A stretch of 64,000 bases of DNA from an uncultured Oscillospiraceae bacterium (GTDB lineage: Bacteria > Bacillota > Clostridia > Oscillospirales > Oscillospiraceae). The notes beneath the pieces are model-generated. The model did no database searches. It had not been told where the DNA came from and saw only the letters and a program-made list of their open reading frames with translations. Of the stretch, positions 49,064 through 56,972 are shown one piece after another; the stretch's first letter is position 1; every line of letters begins with the position of its first letter. A program made the position numbers and the translations under genes. The stretch lies in the NCBI GenBank assembly GCA_910578505.1, contig CAJTPV010000012.1, forward strand, positions 14,263 to 78,262, given 5' to 3'.

Positions 49064-51673
49064 ATGAAACATTTGGTCGTGGGGATCCTGGCCCACGTGG
49101 ACGCGGGAAAAACCACTTTATCGGAAGCGCTGCTCTATACCACCGGCTCCATCCGCACCCTGGGCCGCGTAGACCACCGGGACGCCTTTCTGGACACCAA
49201 CGCCCTGGAGCGGGAGCGGGGGATCACCATATTCTCCAAGCAGGCCGCCTTTTCCCTGGGGGACGTCCGGGTCACGCTGCTGGACACCCCCGGACATGTG
49301 GACTTTTCCACCGAGATGGAGCGGACGCTGCAGGTGCTGGACTGCGCCATCCTGGTCATCAGCGGCGCAGACGGCGTGCAGACCCACACCCGCACCCTCT
49401 GGCGGCTGCTGGAGCGGCATAAGGTGCCGGTCTTTCTCTTTATCAACAAAATGGACCTGGCCGGCGCGGACCGGGACGCCCTCCTGCAGGCCCTCCAGAG
49501 CGGTCTGGACGAGGGCTGCCTGGACTGCGCCCTGGAGTCCTTCCAGGAGGACGCCGCCACCCTGGACGAGGACGCGCTGACGGAGTATCTGGACGCCGGC
49601 GCGCTGTCCCAACAGACCCTCTCCGCCCTCATCCAGGCCCGGAAGCTGTTCCCCTGCTGGTTCGGCTCAGCGCTGAAGCTGGAGGGCGTGGAGGAATTTT
49701 TGCAGGGCCTGGCGCGGTACAGCCCCCGGCCGGTCTATCCGGAGCAGTTTGGGGCCAGGGTATACAAGATCGGCCGGGACGCCCAGGGCAGCCGGCTCAC
49801 CTACATGAAGATCACCGGCGGCGTGCTGCGGGTCAAGGACAGTCTTTCCATCGCGGACGGCGGGGAGGTCTTTACAGAGAAGGCGGAGCAGCTGCGGCTC
49901 TATTCCGGCGCGAAATTCCAGGCGGCGCCCGCCGCTGAGGCGGGCATGGTCTGCGCGGTCACAGGGCTGAGCCACACCCGCTCCGGCCAGAGCCTGGGCA
50001 TAGCGTCCGACTTTATGCCGCCGGCCCTGGAGCCGGTGCTCAATTACCGCCTGCTGCTGCCGGAGGGCACGGACCCCCACGCCGTGTTGGACAAGCTGCT
50101 GGCGCTGGCGGAGGAGGACCCGCAGCTCCACATCCTCTGGAACGAGGGGCTGCAGGAGATCCGGCTGCAGCTGATGGGGCAGGTACAGCTGGAGGTGCTG
50201 CGGGAGATGATCGCCCGGCGCTTCGGCGTGCAGGCGGACTTCGCCCCCGGCGGGATCATCTACAAGGAGACCATCGCCGCCCCTGTGGAGGGCGTGGGGC
50301 ACTATGAGCCGCTGCGCCACTACGCCGAGGTCCATCTCCTGCTGGAGCCGGGGAAGCCGGGCAGCGGCCTGCGCTTCGCCTCCGTCTGCGCCGAGGACCA
50401 GCTGGAGCGGAACTGGCAGCGGCTGATCCTGACCCATCTGGCGGAAAAGCGGCATGTGGGCGTACTGACCGGGTCCCCCGTCACGGACATGACAATCACC
50501 CTCACCGCGGGCCGCGCCCACCTCAAGCACACCGAGGGCGGCGATTTCCGGCAGGCCACCTACCGGGCGGTGCGCCAGGGGCTGATGGCGGCGGAGAGCG
50601 TGCTGCTGGAGCCCTGGTATGACTTCCAGCTGGAGATCCCCGGCCAGAGCCTGGGCCGGGCCATGAGCGACGTGCAGCAGATGGGCGGGCGGTTCACCCC
50701 GCCGGACGGGGCGGGGGACATGGTGCTGCTGACGGGCAGCGCGCCGGTGTCGGAGCTGGAGGGCTACTGGCAGACCGTGACCGCCTATACGCGGGGCAGG
50801 GGGCGGCTGAGCTGCACCCTGCGGGGCTATGAGCCGTGCCACAACGCGCAGGAGGTGATCGGGGCCATGGGCTACGAGCCGGAGCGGGACGTGGACAATC
50901 CCCCGGACTCGGTCTTCTGCGCCCACGGCGCGGGCTTTGTGGTGAAGTGGGACCAGGTCCCGGACCACGCCCATGTGTCCAGCGGCATCCATCTGGGGGG
51001 CATGGAGGAGGATATCCCGCCGCCTGCGGTACAGGCCCGTCCGCTCTATTCCGGCTCCAGGGAGGAGGAGGCGGCGCTGCAGGCGATCTTTGAGCGGACC
51101 TATGGGCAGGTCAAACGCAGGGAGTTCCAGCCCACGCCGAAAGCGCCCCCCGGCGGGACCCAGACCCGGACCGTGCCGCCCAGGGCCCTGGGGCCGGAGT
51201 ACCTGCTGGTGGACGGGTACAACGTCATCTTTGCCTGGGACGAGCTGAAGAAGGCCGCCCAGGACAGCCTGGAGCGGGCCAGATATATGCTGATGGACAT
51301 TCTGTGCAACTACCAGGGATTCAAAAAGAATGTGGTCATATTGGTGTTTGACGCCTACAAGGTCAAGGGGAATCCGGGTTCGGTGGAGCACTACCGCAAT
51401 ATCCACGTGGTGTATACCAAGGAGGCGGAGACGGCGGACGCCTACATCGAGCGGGCGACCTACGAGATTGCCAAGGACCACCGGGTGCGGGTGGCCACGT
51501 CCGACAATCTGGAGCAGCTGATCATTCTGGGGCACGGGGCGGTGCGGGTGTCGGCACGGGAGTTCCTGGAGGAGGTGGAGACGGTGGAGGGGCGCATTGC
51601 CCAGATCATCGAGCAGAACAACCTGCGGGGACGGCCCTTCCGCCAGCTCAGGCATCAGCTCAAGGAGAAGTAG
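49064..51673 (+). CDS. TetM/EF-G-like ribosomal GTPase fused to a Rae1/YacP-type NYN nuclease domain
   Basis: An 869-residue single open frame. Residues 1-640 follow the ribosomal-protection GTPase layout: G1 AHVDAGKTT (10-18), switch RGITIFSKQAAF, G3 DTPGH (about 77-81), G4 NKMD (128-131), then domains II-V. The domain-IV region (GRAHLKHTEGGDFRQATYRA) differs from TetM. A Pro-rich linker (about 670-710) leads to an NYN domain at about 712-865: YLLVDGYNVIFAWDEL (Asp717), VVILVFDAYKVKG, AETADAYIERATYEI and RVATSDNLEQLIILGHGAVR. These match Bacillus Rae1/YacP, an endonuclease that cuts mRNA in the ribosomal A site. The fusion suggests a factor that visits the A site and cuts the message there. 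Tetracycline resistance is not shown. Confidence 0.9.
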   Translation: MKHLVVGILAHVDAGKTTLSEALLYTTGSIRTLGRVDHRDAFLDTNALERERGITIFSKQAAFSLGDVRVTLLDTPGHVDFSTEMERTLQVLDCAILVISGADGVQTHTRTLWRLLERHKVPVFLFINKMDLAGADRDALLQALQSGLDEGCLDCALESFQEDAATLDEDALTEYLDAGALSQQTLSALIQARKLFPCWFGSALKLEGVEEFLQGLARYSPRPVYPEQFGARVYKIGRDAQGSRLTYMKITGGVLRVKDSLSIADGGEVFTEKAEQLRLYSGAKFQAAPAAEAGMVCAVTGLSHTRSGQSLGIASDFMPPALEPVLNYRLLLPEGTDPHAVLDKLLALAEEDPQLHILWNEGLQEIRLQLMGQVQLEVLREMIARRFGVQADFAPGGIIYKETIAAPVEGVGHYEPLRHYAEVHLLLEPGKPGSGLRFASVCAEDQLERNWQRLILTHLAEKRHVGVLTGSPVTDMTITLTAGRAHLKHTEGGDFRQATYRAVRQGLMAAESVLLEPWYDFQLEIPGQSLGRAMSDVQQMGGRFTPPDGAGDMVLLTGSAPVSELEGYWQTVTAYTRGRGRLSCTLRGYEPCHNAQEVIGAMGYEPERDVDNPPDSVFCAHGAGFVVKWDQVPDHAHVSSGIHLGGMEEDIPPPAVQARPLYSGSREEEAALQAIFERTYGQVKRREFQPTPKAPPGGTQTRTVPPRALGPEYLLVDGYNVIFAWDELKKAAQDSLERARYMLMDILCNYQGFKKNVVILVFDAYKVKGNPGSVEHYRNIHVVYTKEAETADAYIERATYEIAKDHRVRVATSDNLEQLIILGHGAVRVSAREFLEEVETVEGRIAQIIEQNNLRGRPFRQLRHQLKEK

Positions 51674-51710
51674 AGCGGGGAACTTTTTTTGCCGGCGGGC
51701 CAATTTTATC

Positions 51711-51739
51711 TTTACAAATCCATCCGCCCGTGGTACCAT
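51711..51739 (+). promoter_or_regulatory. Promoter of the IMP dehydrogenase gene
   Basis: TTTACA (51711-51716), 17 bases, TACCAT (51734-51739) with TGG extension. Confidence 0.5.
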
Positions 51740-51791
51740 GTGGACTAATCATAAAAAGTCCAAAATACAATAAAAAAGGAGAACATGAGCT

Positions 51792-53306
51792 ATGGCCTAC
51801 TACTACCCCGAACCGTCCCATACCTTCAGTGAGTACCTCCTTGTCCCCGGCTACACCTCCCCGGAGTGCGTCCCCAGCAACGTCTCCCTGCGCACCCCGC
51901 TGGTCAAATTCCGCAAGGGCCAGGAGGAGTGCCCCTTTTCCCTCAGTATTCCTATGGTTTCCGCCATCATGCAGTCCGTGTCCAACGACACCCTGGCCGT
52001 GGCGCTGGCCAAAGAGGGGGGGCTGTCCTTCATCTTCGGCTCCCAGTCCATTGAAAACGAGGCCGCGATGGTGGCGCGGGTCAAGAGCTATAAGGCCGGA
52101 TTTGTTCCCAGCGACTCCAATCTCCCCCCCAGCGCCACCCTCCGGGACGTGCTGGAGCTGAAGGCCCGCAACGGCCACTCCACCGTGGCCATCACCGCCG
52201 ACGGCACCAATCAGGGACGGCTGCTGGGCATTGTCACCAGCCGGGACTACCGGGTCAGCCGCATGGACCCGGACACCAAGGTCAGCGAGTTCATGACCCC
52301 CTTTGACCGCCTGGTCACCGCCCCGGAGGGCACCAGCCTGAAGGAGGCCAACGACATCATCTGGGAGCACAAGCTCAACTCCCTGCCCATCATCAGTCAG
52401 GACGGGCGGCTGCTGTACTTCGTCTTCCGCAAGGACTATGAGCAGCACAAGGAGAATCCCGGCGAGCTGCTGGACAGCCAGAAGCGGTATATGGTGGGCG
52501 CGGGCATCAACACCAAGGACTACGAGCAGCGGGTCCCCGCCCTCATCGACGCGGGGGCGGACGTGCTGTGCATCGACTCCTCCGAGGGCTACTCCTGCTG
52601 GCAGGAGCGGACGCTGAAGTTCATCCGGGACAAGTACGGCGACAGCGTGAAGGTAGGCGCGGGCAACGTGGTGGACAAGGACGGGTTTTTGTTCCTGGCA
52701 AAGGCCGGCGCGGACTTTGTGAAGGTGGGCATCGGCGGCGGCTCCATCTGCATCACCCGGGAGACCAAGGGCATTGGCCGCGGACAGGCCACCGCCCTCA
52801 TTGAAGTGGCCGCAGCCAGGGACGAGTATTTCGCCCAGACCGGCGTGTACATCCCCATCTGCTCCGACGGCGGCATCGTCCACGACTACCACATGACCCT
52901 GGCTTTGGCCATGGGGGCGGACTTTTTGATGCTGGGCCGGTACTTCGCCCGGTTTGACGAGAGCCCCACCAACCGGGTGCTGGTCAACGGGCAGTATATG
53001 AAGGAGTACTGGGGCGAGGGCTCCAACCGGGCCCGGAACTGGCAGCGGTACGACTTGGGCGGCGGACGCGGTCTGGCCTTTGAGGAGGGCGTGGACTCCT
53101 ACGTCACCTACGCCGGCCCGCTGAAGGACAACGTGGCCAAGAGCCTCTATAAGGTGAGGTCGACAATGTGCAACTGCGGGGTCATCTCGATCCCCGAGCT
53201 GCAGCAGAAGGCCCGGCTCACGCTGGTGTCCTCCACCTCCATTGTGGAGGGCGGGTATCACGACGTGCTGCTGAAGACCCACGGCACGTCCGCCCAGAAT
53301 GGGTGA
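51792..53306 (+). CDS. guaB: IMP dehydrogenase
   Basis: A 504-residue enzyme that oxidises IMP to XMP, the committed step to GMP. The N-terminal barrel part ends at FGSQSIENEAAMV, two CBS domains follow (about 105-225: LLGIVTSRDYRVSRMDPDTK, LPIISQDGRLLYFVFRKDY), then the catalytic half. Catalytic Cys320 is in GIGGGSICITRETKGIGRGQ, the flap contains NWQRYDLGGGRGLAF. The C-terminal MGADFLMLGRYFARFDESP is also typical. The sequence departs from the common bacterial GuaB and is closer to the longer-flap subgroup, but the reaction seems clear. Confidence 0.9.
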   Translation: MAYYYPEPSHTFSEYLLVPGYTSPECVPSNVSLRTPLVKFRKGQEECPFSLSIPMVSAIMQSVSNDTLAVALAKEGGLSFIFGSQSIENEAAMVARVKSYKAGFVPSDSNLPPSATLRDVLELKARNGHSTVAITADGTNQGRLLGIVTSRDYRVSRMDPDTKVSEFMTPFDRLVTAPEGTSLKEANDIIWEHKLNSLPIISQDGRLLYFVFRKDYEQHKENPGELLDSQKRYMVGAGINTKDYEQRVPALIDAGADVLCIDSSEGYSCWQERTLKFIRDKYGDSVKVGAGNVVDKDGFLFLAKAGADFVKVGIGGGSICITRETKGIGRGQATALIEVAAARDEYFAQTGVYIPICSDGGIVHDYHMTLALAMGADFLMLGRYFARFDESPTNRVLVNGQYMKEYWGEGSNRARNWQRYDLGGGRGLAFEEGVDSYVTYAGPLKDNVAKSLYKVRSTMCNCGVISIPELQQKARLTLVSSTSIVEGGYHDVLLKTHGTSAQNG

Positions 53307-53368
53307 GATGCGGCATCTGAATATTTTGCGGGCAGTCACCAGGGATGGTGGCTGCCCGCCTGCATTTG

Positions 53369-53908
53369 CTATTGCTGATCCACATGTTTGATTGTAAGCC
53401 GCTGGTAGGTTTTCAGGGCCTGTTCCTGTGTGATTTCCGCATCATCGGTAAAGAAAACAGCGCTTTGCTCTGAGCTGTCGATTTTGGTGAGGAATGCATA
53501 CCACCCTTCGTTTGACCGGCAAAAGTAGAAGGCAGGGTCTTCCGCTGCATCGGTTTCTAAAATTGTATATTCCTCCGTATTGAGAAAATCCTCCTCCCAC
53601 TGCGCAAAGCCCTCCTCAGGGATAAACCATCCCCCCAACAGCACTTCGTCATCCTGCTTGACAAGAATAACCTCCTCATCTTCATCAAAGTCCAAAGCCC
53701 AATTGCGCCCCGCGGTATTCAACCGTACTTTTATCTGCTCGTCATGATCCCCCACTGTGAACTGCTGGCTTTCAAATCCGGCAAGCTGCCAGCGCACATG
53801 GTCGTATTTCCCTCCGCCCCTTGCCACCCAACTGATTGTCATTAGCAGAATCGACATGATCACGACTAACTTTAGATCACGAGTTCTTCTCTTTATAGGC
53901 AGTTTCAT
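53369..53908 (-). CDS. Single-pass membrane protein, unknown function
   Basis: A 179-residue protein from ATG 53908, which has GGGAGGG five bases upstream. One N-terminal membrane segment (LVVIMSILLMTISWVARGGG) is followed by an acidic outer domain (DFDEDEEVILVKQDDEVLLG, then FFTDDAEITQEQALKTYQRL). No family is recognised. Its upstream region has been replaced by the 264-bp insertion at 53930, only 22 bases before the start codon, so its natural promoter is probably displaced. Confidence 0.6.
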   Translation of the reverse strand: MKLPIKRRTRDLKLVVIMSILLMTISWVARGGGKYDHVRWQLAGFESQQFTVGDHDEQIKVRLNTAGRNWALDFDEDEEVILVKQDDEVLLGGWFIPEEGFAQWEEDFLNTEEYTILETDAAEDPAFYFCRSNEGWYAFLTKIDSSEQSAVFFTDDAEITQEQALKTYQRLTIKHVDQQ

Positions 53909-53929
53909 AGGCTCCCTCCCAATATTTCT

Positions 53930-54193
53930 GGCTCTTCGGTAGAATGTGTGGGTGGCAGATTTGCTGAAAATCAGCCATAGCAATGGTTTTCAGGCATTTG
54001 GAGTGGTACACAAAAAAGGGCTGAAAATAGCACCGTGTCACAAGCCAGTCAAGGCACCGGCTTTGCCTCGCCTGCGGCGGCCTTGACAGCCTTGCGCCAC
54101 AGTGCTTGCAGGTAGTCAAGAGGGGCTTGCGCCCCTCTCTGGCAGATGCTGCCCATATCTGATTTTCCTACCCACACATTCTACCGAAGCCTC
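53930..54193. mobile_element. Non-autonomous ISL3-type element (MITE), 264 bp
   Basis: The left end GGCTCTTCGGTAGAATGTGT and the right end, read inwards, GAGGCTTCGGTAGAATGTGT form terminal inverted repeats continuing into GGGT. The element is flanked by a perfect 8-bp direct repeat ATATTTCT (53922-53929 and 54194-54201), the duplication size of ISL3 elements. Inside there is no transposase, only stems such as AGAGGGGC/GCCCCTCT. The right end matches the IS end at 63650 at 21 of 24 positions. Confidence 0.88.
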
Positions 54194-54396
54194 ATATTTC
54201 TTTTGATAAAGCCCCGTTTCGCCATCTTGACAAAGCGTGGGCCGGTGCGTATAATAAAAACAGGAGGGGCGCTGCTGCATGGCGGTCAGCCCGAATTCTC
54301 AGCTAATATCAGTTAGCCGCACGGGGACCAGCCGGGCGGTACGTTTATTATACAGCAATATGTCATATCTTGTCAATTGCTGCTCAAATCAACGGC

Positions 54397-54435
54397 AAAA
54401 CCGGGATTCGGAACACCGAACCCCGGTTTTGTTTA
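54397..54435. terminator. Bidirectional hairpin terminator
   Basis: AAAACCGGG-A-TTCGG pairs with CCGAA-C-CCCGGTTTT. It ends two bases after the stop of the leftward 55248 gene; the T-tract serves both strands. The gap 54202-54396 holds no gene I can support. Confidence 0.75.
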
Positions 54436-55248
54436 CTTTCCCCTGCGCTTCCTGCCGTAGAACCAACCCAACAGCCCCAGCGTGACCGCCGCCACGCTGC
54501 CTACCAGGAAGTACGGCACGCGGGCGGCGGAGGGCATGACCGGCGTCCGGGGCGCGGTCAGCTCCCCGGAGGCGATCAGGTCATCAGCCTTTGGGACGCC
54601 GGTGGACATGACGCTATCCCCTGTGGGATTGTCCAGATTAATCCAGAAATTCCGGGACCCGAACAGGTACCCCACAAATCCCCAGCAGACGCCGTTGGGG
54701 TCGGTGTAGACCTGGGTAATATAGCTTTTTTCCTCCCCTGAACCGGTGAGCCGCTCCACGACATCCGCATCGCATTTCATCCTAAAGCTGGGCTCCGGCG
54801 CATTGGGGTACGCCCAACAGATGAGCTCCCCGGTATCCCCGGAGAAATCCGCAAATTCTCCGCTGTAGTCCCGGAATTGGCTCCCATACTCCTCCTCAAA
54901 GGAGATGTAGTCATAGACCAGATACAGCTCCGACATAGGGACCCAGCCATCAATAGCCCCCTCGTCCCCCCAGACTGTCACACAGCCCCAGTCCTGGTAC
55001 TGCCAGTAAACGGGCAGCGTGAAGCCGTTTTCATACTGCGCCGCCACCGTGCTGCCGCCGGGCGCGTTCCACAGGGTGACGAAGCCCTCCGGGCCGTTGG
55101 CGTAGTAGGAGCGGCCTATATACGTGCATTCGTCGGCGTGCTTCCAGTAAAAGTTGTTGTCCGGCTCCCAGAGCACGTCCGCATAGGCGGCGGGCGTTAG
55201 GGCGAGCAACAGCATGACCGCCAGCAGACAGGTCAAAAGGCGTTTCAT
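54433..55248 (-). CDS. Secreted protein with C-terminal membrane anchor, unknown function
   Basis: A 271-residue protein. A signal peptide (RLLTCLLAVMLLLALTPAAYA) is followed by an extracellular region with possible SH3-like strands (GFVTLWNAPGGSTVAAQYEN, then WGCVTVWGDEGAIDGWVPMS). A C-terminal membrane helix (YFLVGSVAAVTLGLLGWFYG) ends in KRRGK, like a sortase-independent anchor. It shares the ending of its signal region (AAYAD) with the small protein encoded just upstream. Fourth gene of the MFS operon. Confidence 0.65.
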   Translation of the reverse strand: MKRLLTCLLAVMLLLALTPAAYADVLWEPDNNFYWKHADECTYIGRSYYANGPEGFVTLWNAPGGSTVAAQYENGFTLPVYWQYQDWGCVTVWGDEGAIDGWVPMSELYLVYDYISFEEEYGSQFRDYSGEFADFSGDTGELICWAYPNAPEPSFRMKCDADVVERLTGSGEEKSYITQVYTDPNGVCWGFVGYLFGSRNFWINLDNPTGDSVMSTGVPKADDLIASGELTAPRTPVMPSAARVPYFLVGSVAAVTLGLLGWFYGRKRRGK

Positions 55249-55257
55249 GGCATGTCC

Positions 55258-55461
55258 TCACTTTCTCTTCCAAAATTTCCGCAGTAAAACGACAGTCACA
55301 ATGACAACCGCGATGACCAGCGCAAGCGGAGGCCATCCCCTGACACCGTGCAGCAGCAGTTCTCCCGGACCGGGGGCAATCACGTCGGCATACGCGGCGG
55401 TGGTGAGGCCGCATACGGCGGCAAGCGTGCAGAACAAAGTACAAAATCTCTTCATTTTCAT
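55258..55461 (-). CDS. Small membrane protein, unknown function
   Basis: A 67-residue protein: signal-like N-terminus (RFCTLFCTLAAVCGLTTAAY), a short Pro/Gly loop and a C-terminal helix (ALVIAVVIVTVVLLRKFWKR). It has the same plan as the downstream 271-residue protein without the middle domain. ATG 55461 has AAGGGG at a workable distance. It lies nine bases before the next gene. Confidence 0.55.
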   Translation of the reverse strand: MKMKRFCTLFCTLAAVCGLTTAAYADVIAPGPGELLLHGVRGWPPLALVIAVVIVTVVLLRKFWKRK

Positions 55462-55479
55462 TCCAATCATTCCCCTTTT

Positions 55480-55812
55480 CTAAAACAGATTGACGATACA
55501 GCCCGCGCTGTAGGAAAACAGATTGATGAGCAGTGCGAATACAAACGGTCTTTTTACCTGTTCGGAATACGTTCTGTAGCACCACCACTCCACCAACACT
55601 GCCGCGCTTTCCAGCGCCGCCGTCACCAGCAGGGGATTCCACCCCAGCAGCCACACCGCCGTATGGTACAGCAGCACCACCGGCGGGTTGGTCAGGCAGT
55701 TGACCAGGGCCACCAGCGCCAGCTCCCGCCGCCCCCGCAGTCCCCAGGCCAGGGCGAAGCCCTCCTCCAGAACCAGCGTCAGCACCAGGGATACCCCTAG
55801 CACTGCAAGCAT
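55480..55812 (-). CDS. Four-helix membrane protein, unknown function
   Basis: A 110-residue hydrophobic protein with about three to four helices (LAVLGVSLVLTLVLEEGFAL, then ALVNCLTNPPVVLLYHTAVW). The N-P-P in the second helix and the E-W near residue 75 are notable. Its ATG overlaps the end of the MFS gene by 16 bases, so translation is coupled. No family is recognised. Confidence 0.6.
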   Translation of the reverse strand: MLAVLGVSLVLTLVLEEGFALAWGLRGRRELALVALVNCLTNPPVVLLYHTAVWLLGWNPLLVTAALESAAVLVEWWCYRTYSEQVKRPFVFALLINLFSYSAGCIVNLF

Positions 55813-56816
55813 GGCTTCGCCTCCTTCCCTAATCCGAACCACAGTATCACCAGCGACAGCAGCGCGGCGCATGCATACGCCGCCGGGCCGGTCAGCAGAC
55901 TGGGCCAGCCCAGATAGGCGGGCAGGTATCCCAGAAACAGGGCGAAGGTCAGCAGTCCGAACGCGAAGCCCTTCGCCCCCGGCAGGGCCCGCGCCGCCGC
56001 CCAGAGGGTGACGGGCATGGTCATGTTGAACAGGAACACCGCCAGTGTTCCCGGCAAGGGCAGCGCGGAGGCCAGATACAGCGCCGCCGCCAGTCCCAGG
56101 GAGGCATTTGACGCCCGCCGGGGGCCCAGGCGGTCCATCAAAAAGCCCCCTGCCGTCTTGCCCAGCGCCAGGGCCAGCGTGAGGACTAGGACCCACTGAC
56201 TTTTCCACGAGAAGGACTGGTTCATGCCCATATAGGACCGCAGGACCACCACCAGGAACAGCGGCAGGAGCACGCCATACCCCTGGGGCGCGGCCAGGTC
56301 CGGCGTCGCGTTGCCGGAGCGGAGGGTCCTGTCCGTTTTCGGGCAGTGCCAGAAGATCAGCGCCGCCATCAGCAGCGGGCCCAGGGGGGCCAGCCCCAGC
56401 CAGGGCCCGGCGCTTTGGCCCCAGATGGTCCCGATGTACAGCCCCACCGCCCCCGGCGAGATGAACACGCCCAGGGCGGCGGCGCGTTCCCGGCTGGCGT
56501 TCAGCACGTCGATGCCGCCGCCCAGGTGGAACAGCGCGTTGCCAACTCCCGCCGTCACCGCCGTCAGCAGCGGCACCGGGGAGAGGCAGGCCAGGGCCGT
56601 GAGGACGCAGCCGGCGGCGGCGGTCAGGCCGTTGCGGTTCCACCGGTCCGCCAGCAGGCCCAGAGGCATCTGCAGGGCGAAGGCGCAGAAGTTGTACAGC
56701 AGCAGGCACAGCATCCACTGGGGACTGCCGGAGAGGGTGCGGAAGAGCAGGAACGCGCAGCTCAGGTCCACCCAGAAATGGGCCGCGCTGTATATGGCCA
56801 GGGAGCGTTTGGTCAT
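55797..56816 (-). CDS. Major facilitator superfamily transporter
   Basis: A 339-residue protein with about 10-11 hydrophobic helices, slightly short for an MFS member (usual about 390-400). The MFS loop motif appears as GLLADRWNRNGL after helix 2 and again as GFLMDRLGPRRAS in the second half. The cargo cannot be predicted. It leads a four-gene leftward operon of membrane and secreted proteins. Confidence 0.75.
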   Translation of the reverse strand: MTKRSLAIYSAAHFWVDLSCAFLLFRTLSGSPQWMLCLLLYNFCAFALQMPLGLLADRWNRNGLTAAAGCVLTALACLSPVPLLTAVTAGVGNALFHLGGGIDVLNASRERAAALGVFISPGAVGLYIGTIWGQSAGPWLGLAPLGPLLMAALIFWHCPKTDRTLRSGNATPDLAAPQGYGVLLPLFLVVVLRSYMGMNQSFSWKSQWVLVLTLALALGKTAGGFLMDRLGPRRASNASLGLAAALYLASALPLPGTLAVFLFNMTMPVTLWAAARALPGAKGFAFGLLTFALFLGYLPAYLGWPSLLTGPAAYACAALLSLVILWFGLGKEAKPCLQC

Positions 56817-56908
56817 CGTCTATCACCTCTTACTCTCTTAGACGCAGAGTGTGGGGAAAATGTGCCGCCGTTTGGTAATCCTCTCCCAGAAACACGGCCA
56901 CATGCGTC

Positions 56909-56937
56909 TTGCAATGTTCAGACCGGCATGGTATAAT
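56909..56937 (+). promoter_or_regulatory. Promoter of ppk1
   Basis: TTGCAA (56909-56914), 17 bases, TATAAT (56932-56937), 35 bases before the ATG. Confidence 0.7.
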
Positions 56938-56972
56938 CCTGATAACCGAAAAAATATCGGGAGGAATCAACC

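Noticed and set aside
49064..51673. A simple tetracycline resistance gene
   Set aside because: The GTPase part is TetM-like, but the domain-IV region differs and a nuclease domain is fused; resistance cannot be claimed from sequence.
49667..51739. A 690-codon open frame antisense to the GTPase-NYN gene
   Set aside because: Shadow frame; no motifs, and the sense strand has full catalytic signatures.
53877..54119. An 80-codon minus-strand frame with a CxxC motif inside the MITE
   Set aside because: It crosses the left end of the element into the flanking gene, has no ribosome site and does not match the transposase.
55480..56826. A 448-codon minus-strand frame over the MFS gene
   Set aside because: Only its last 110 codons are a real gene (from ATG 55812); the rest is the MFS gene read in another frame.
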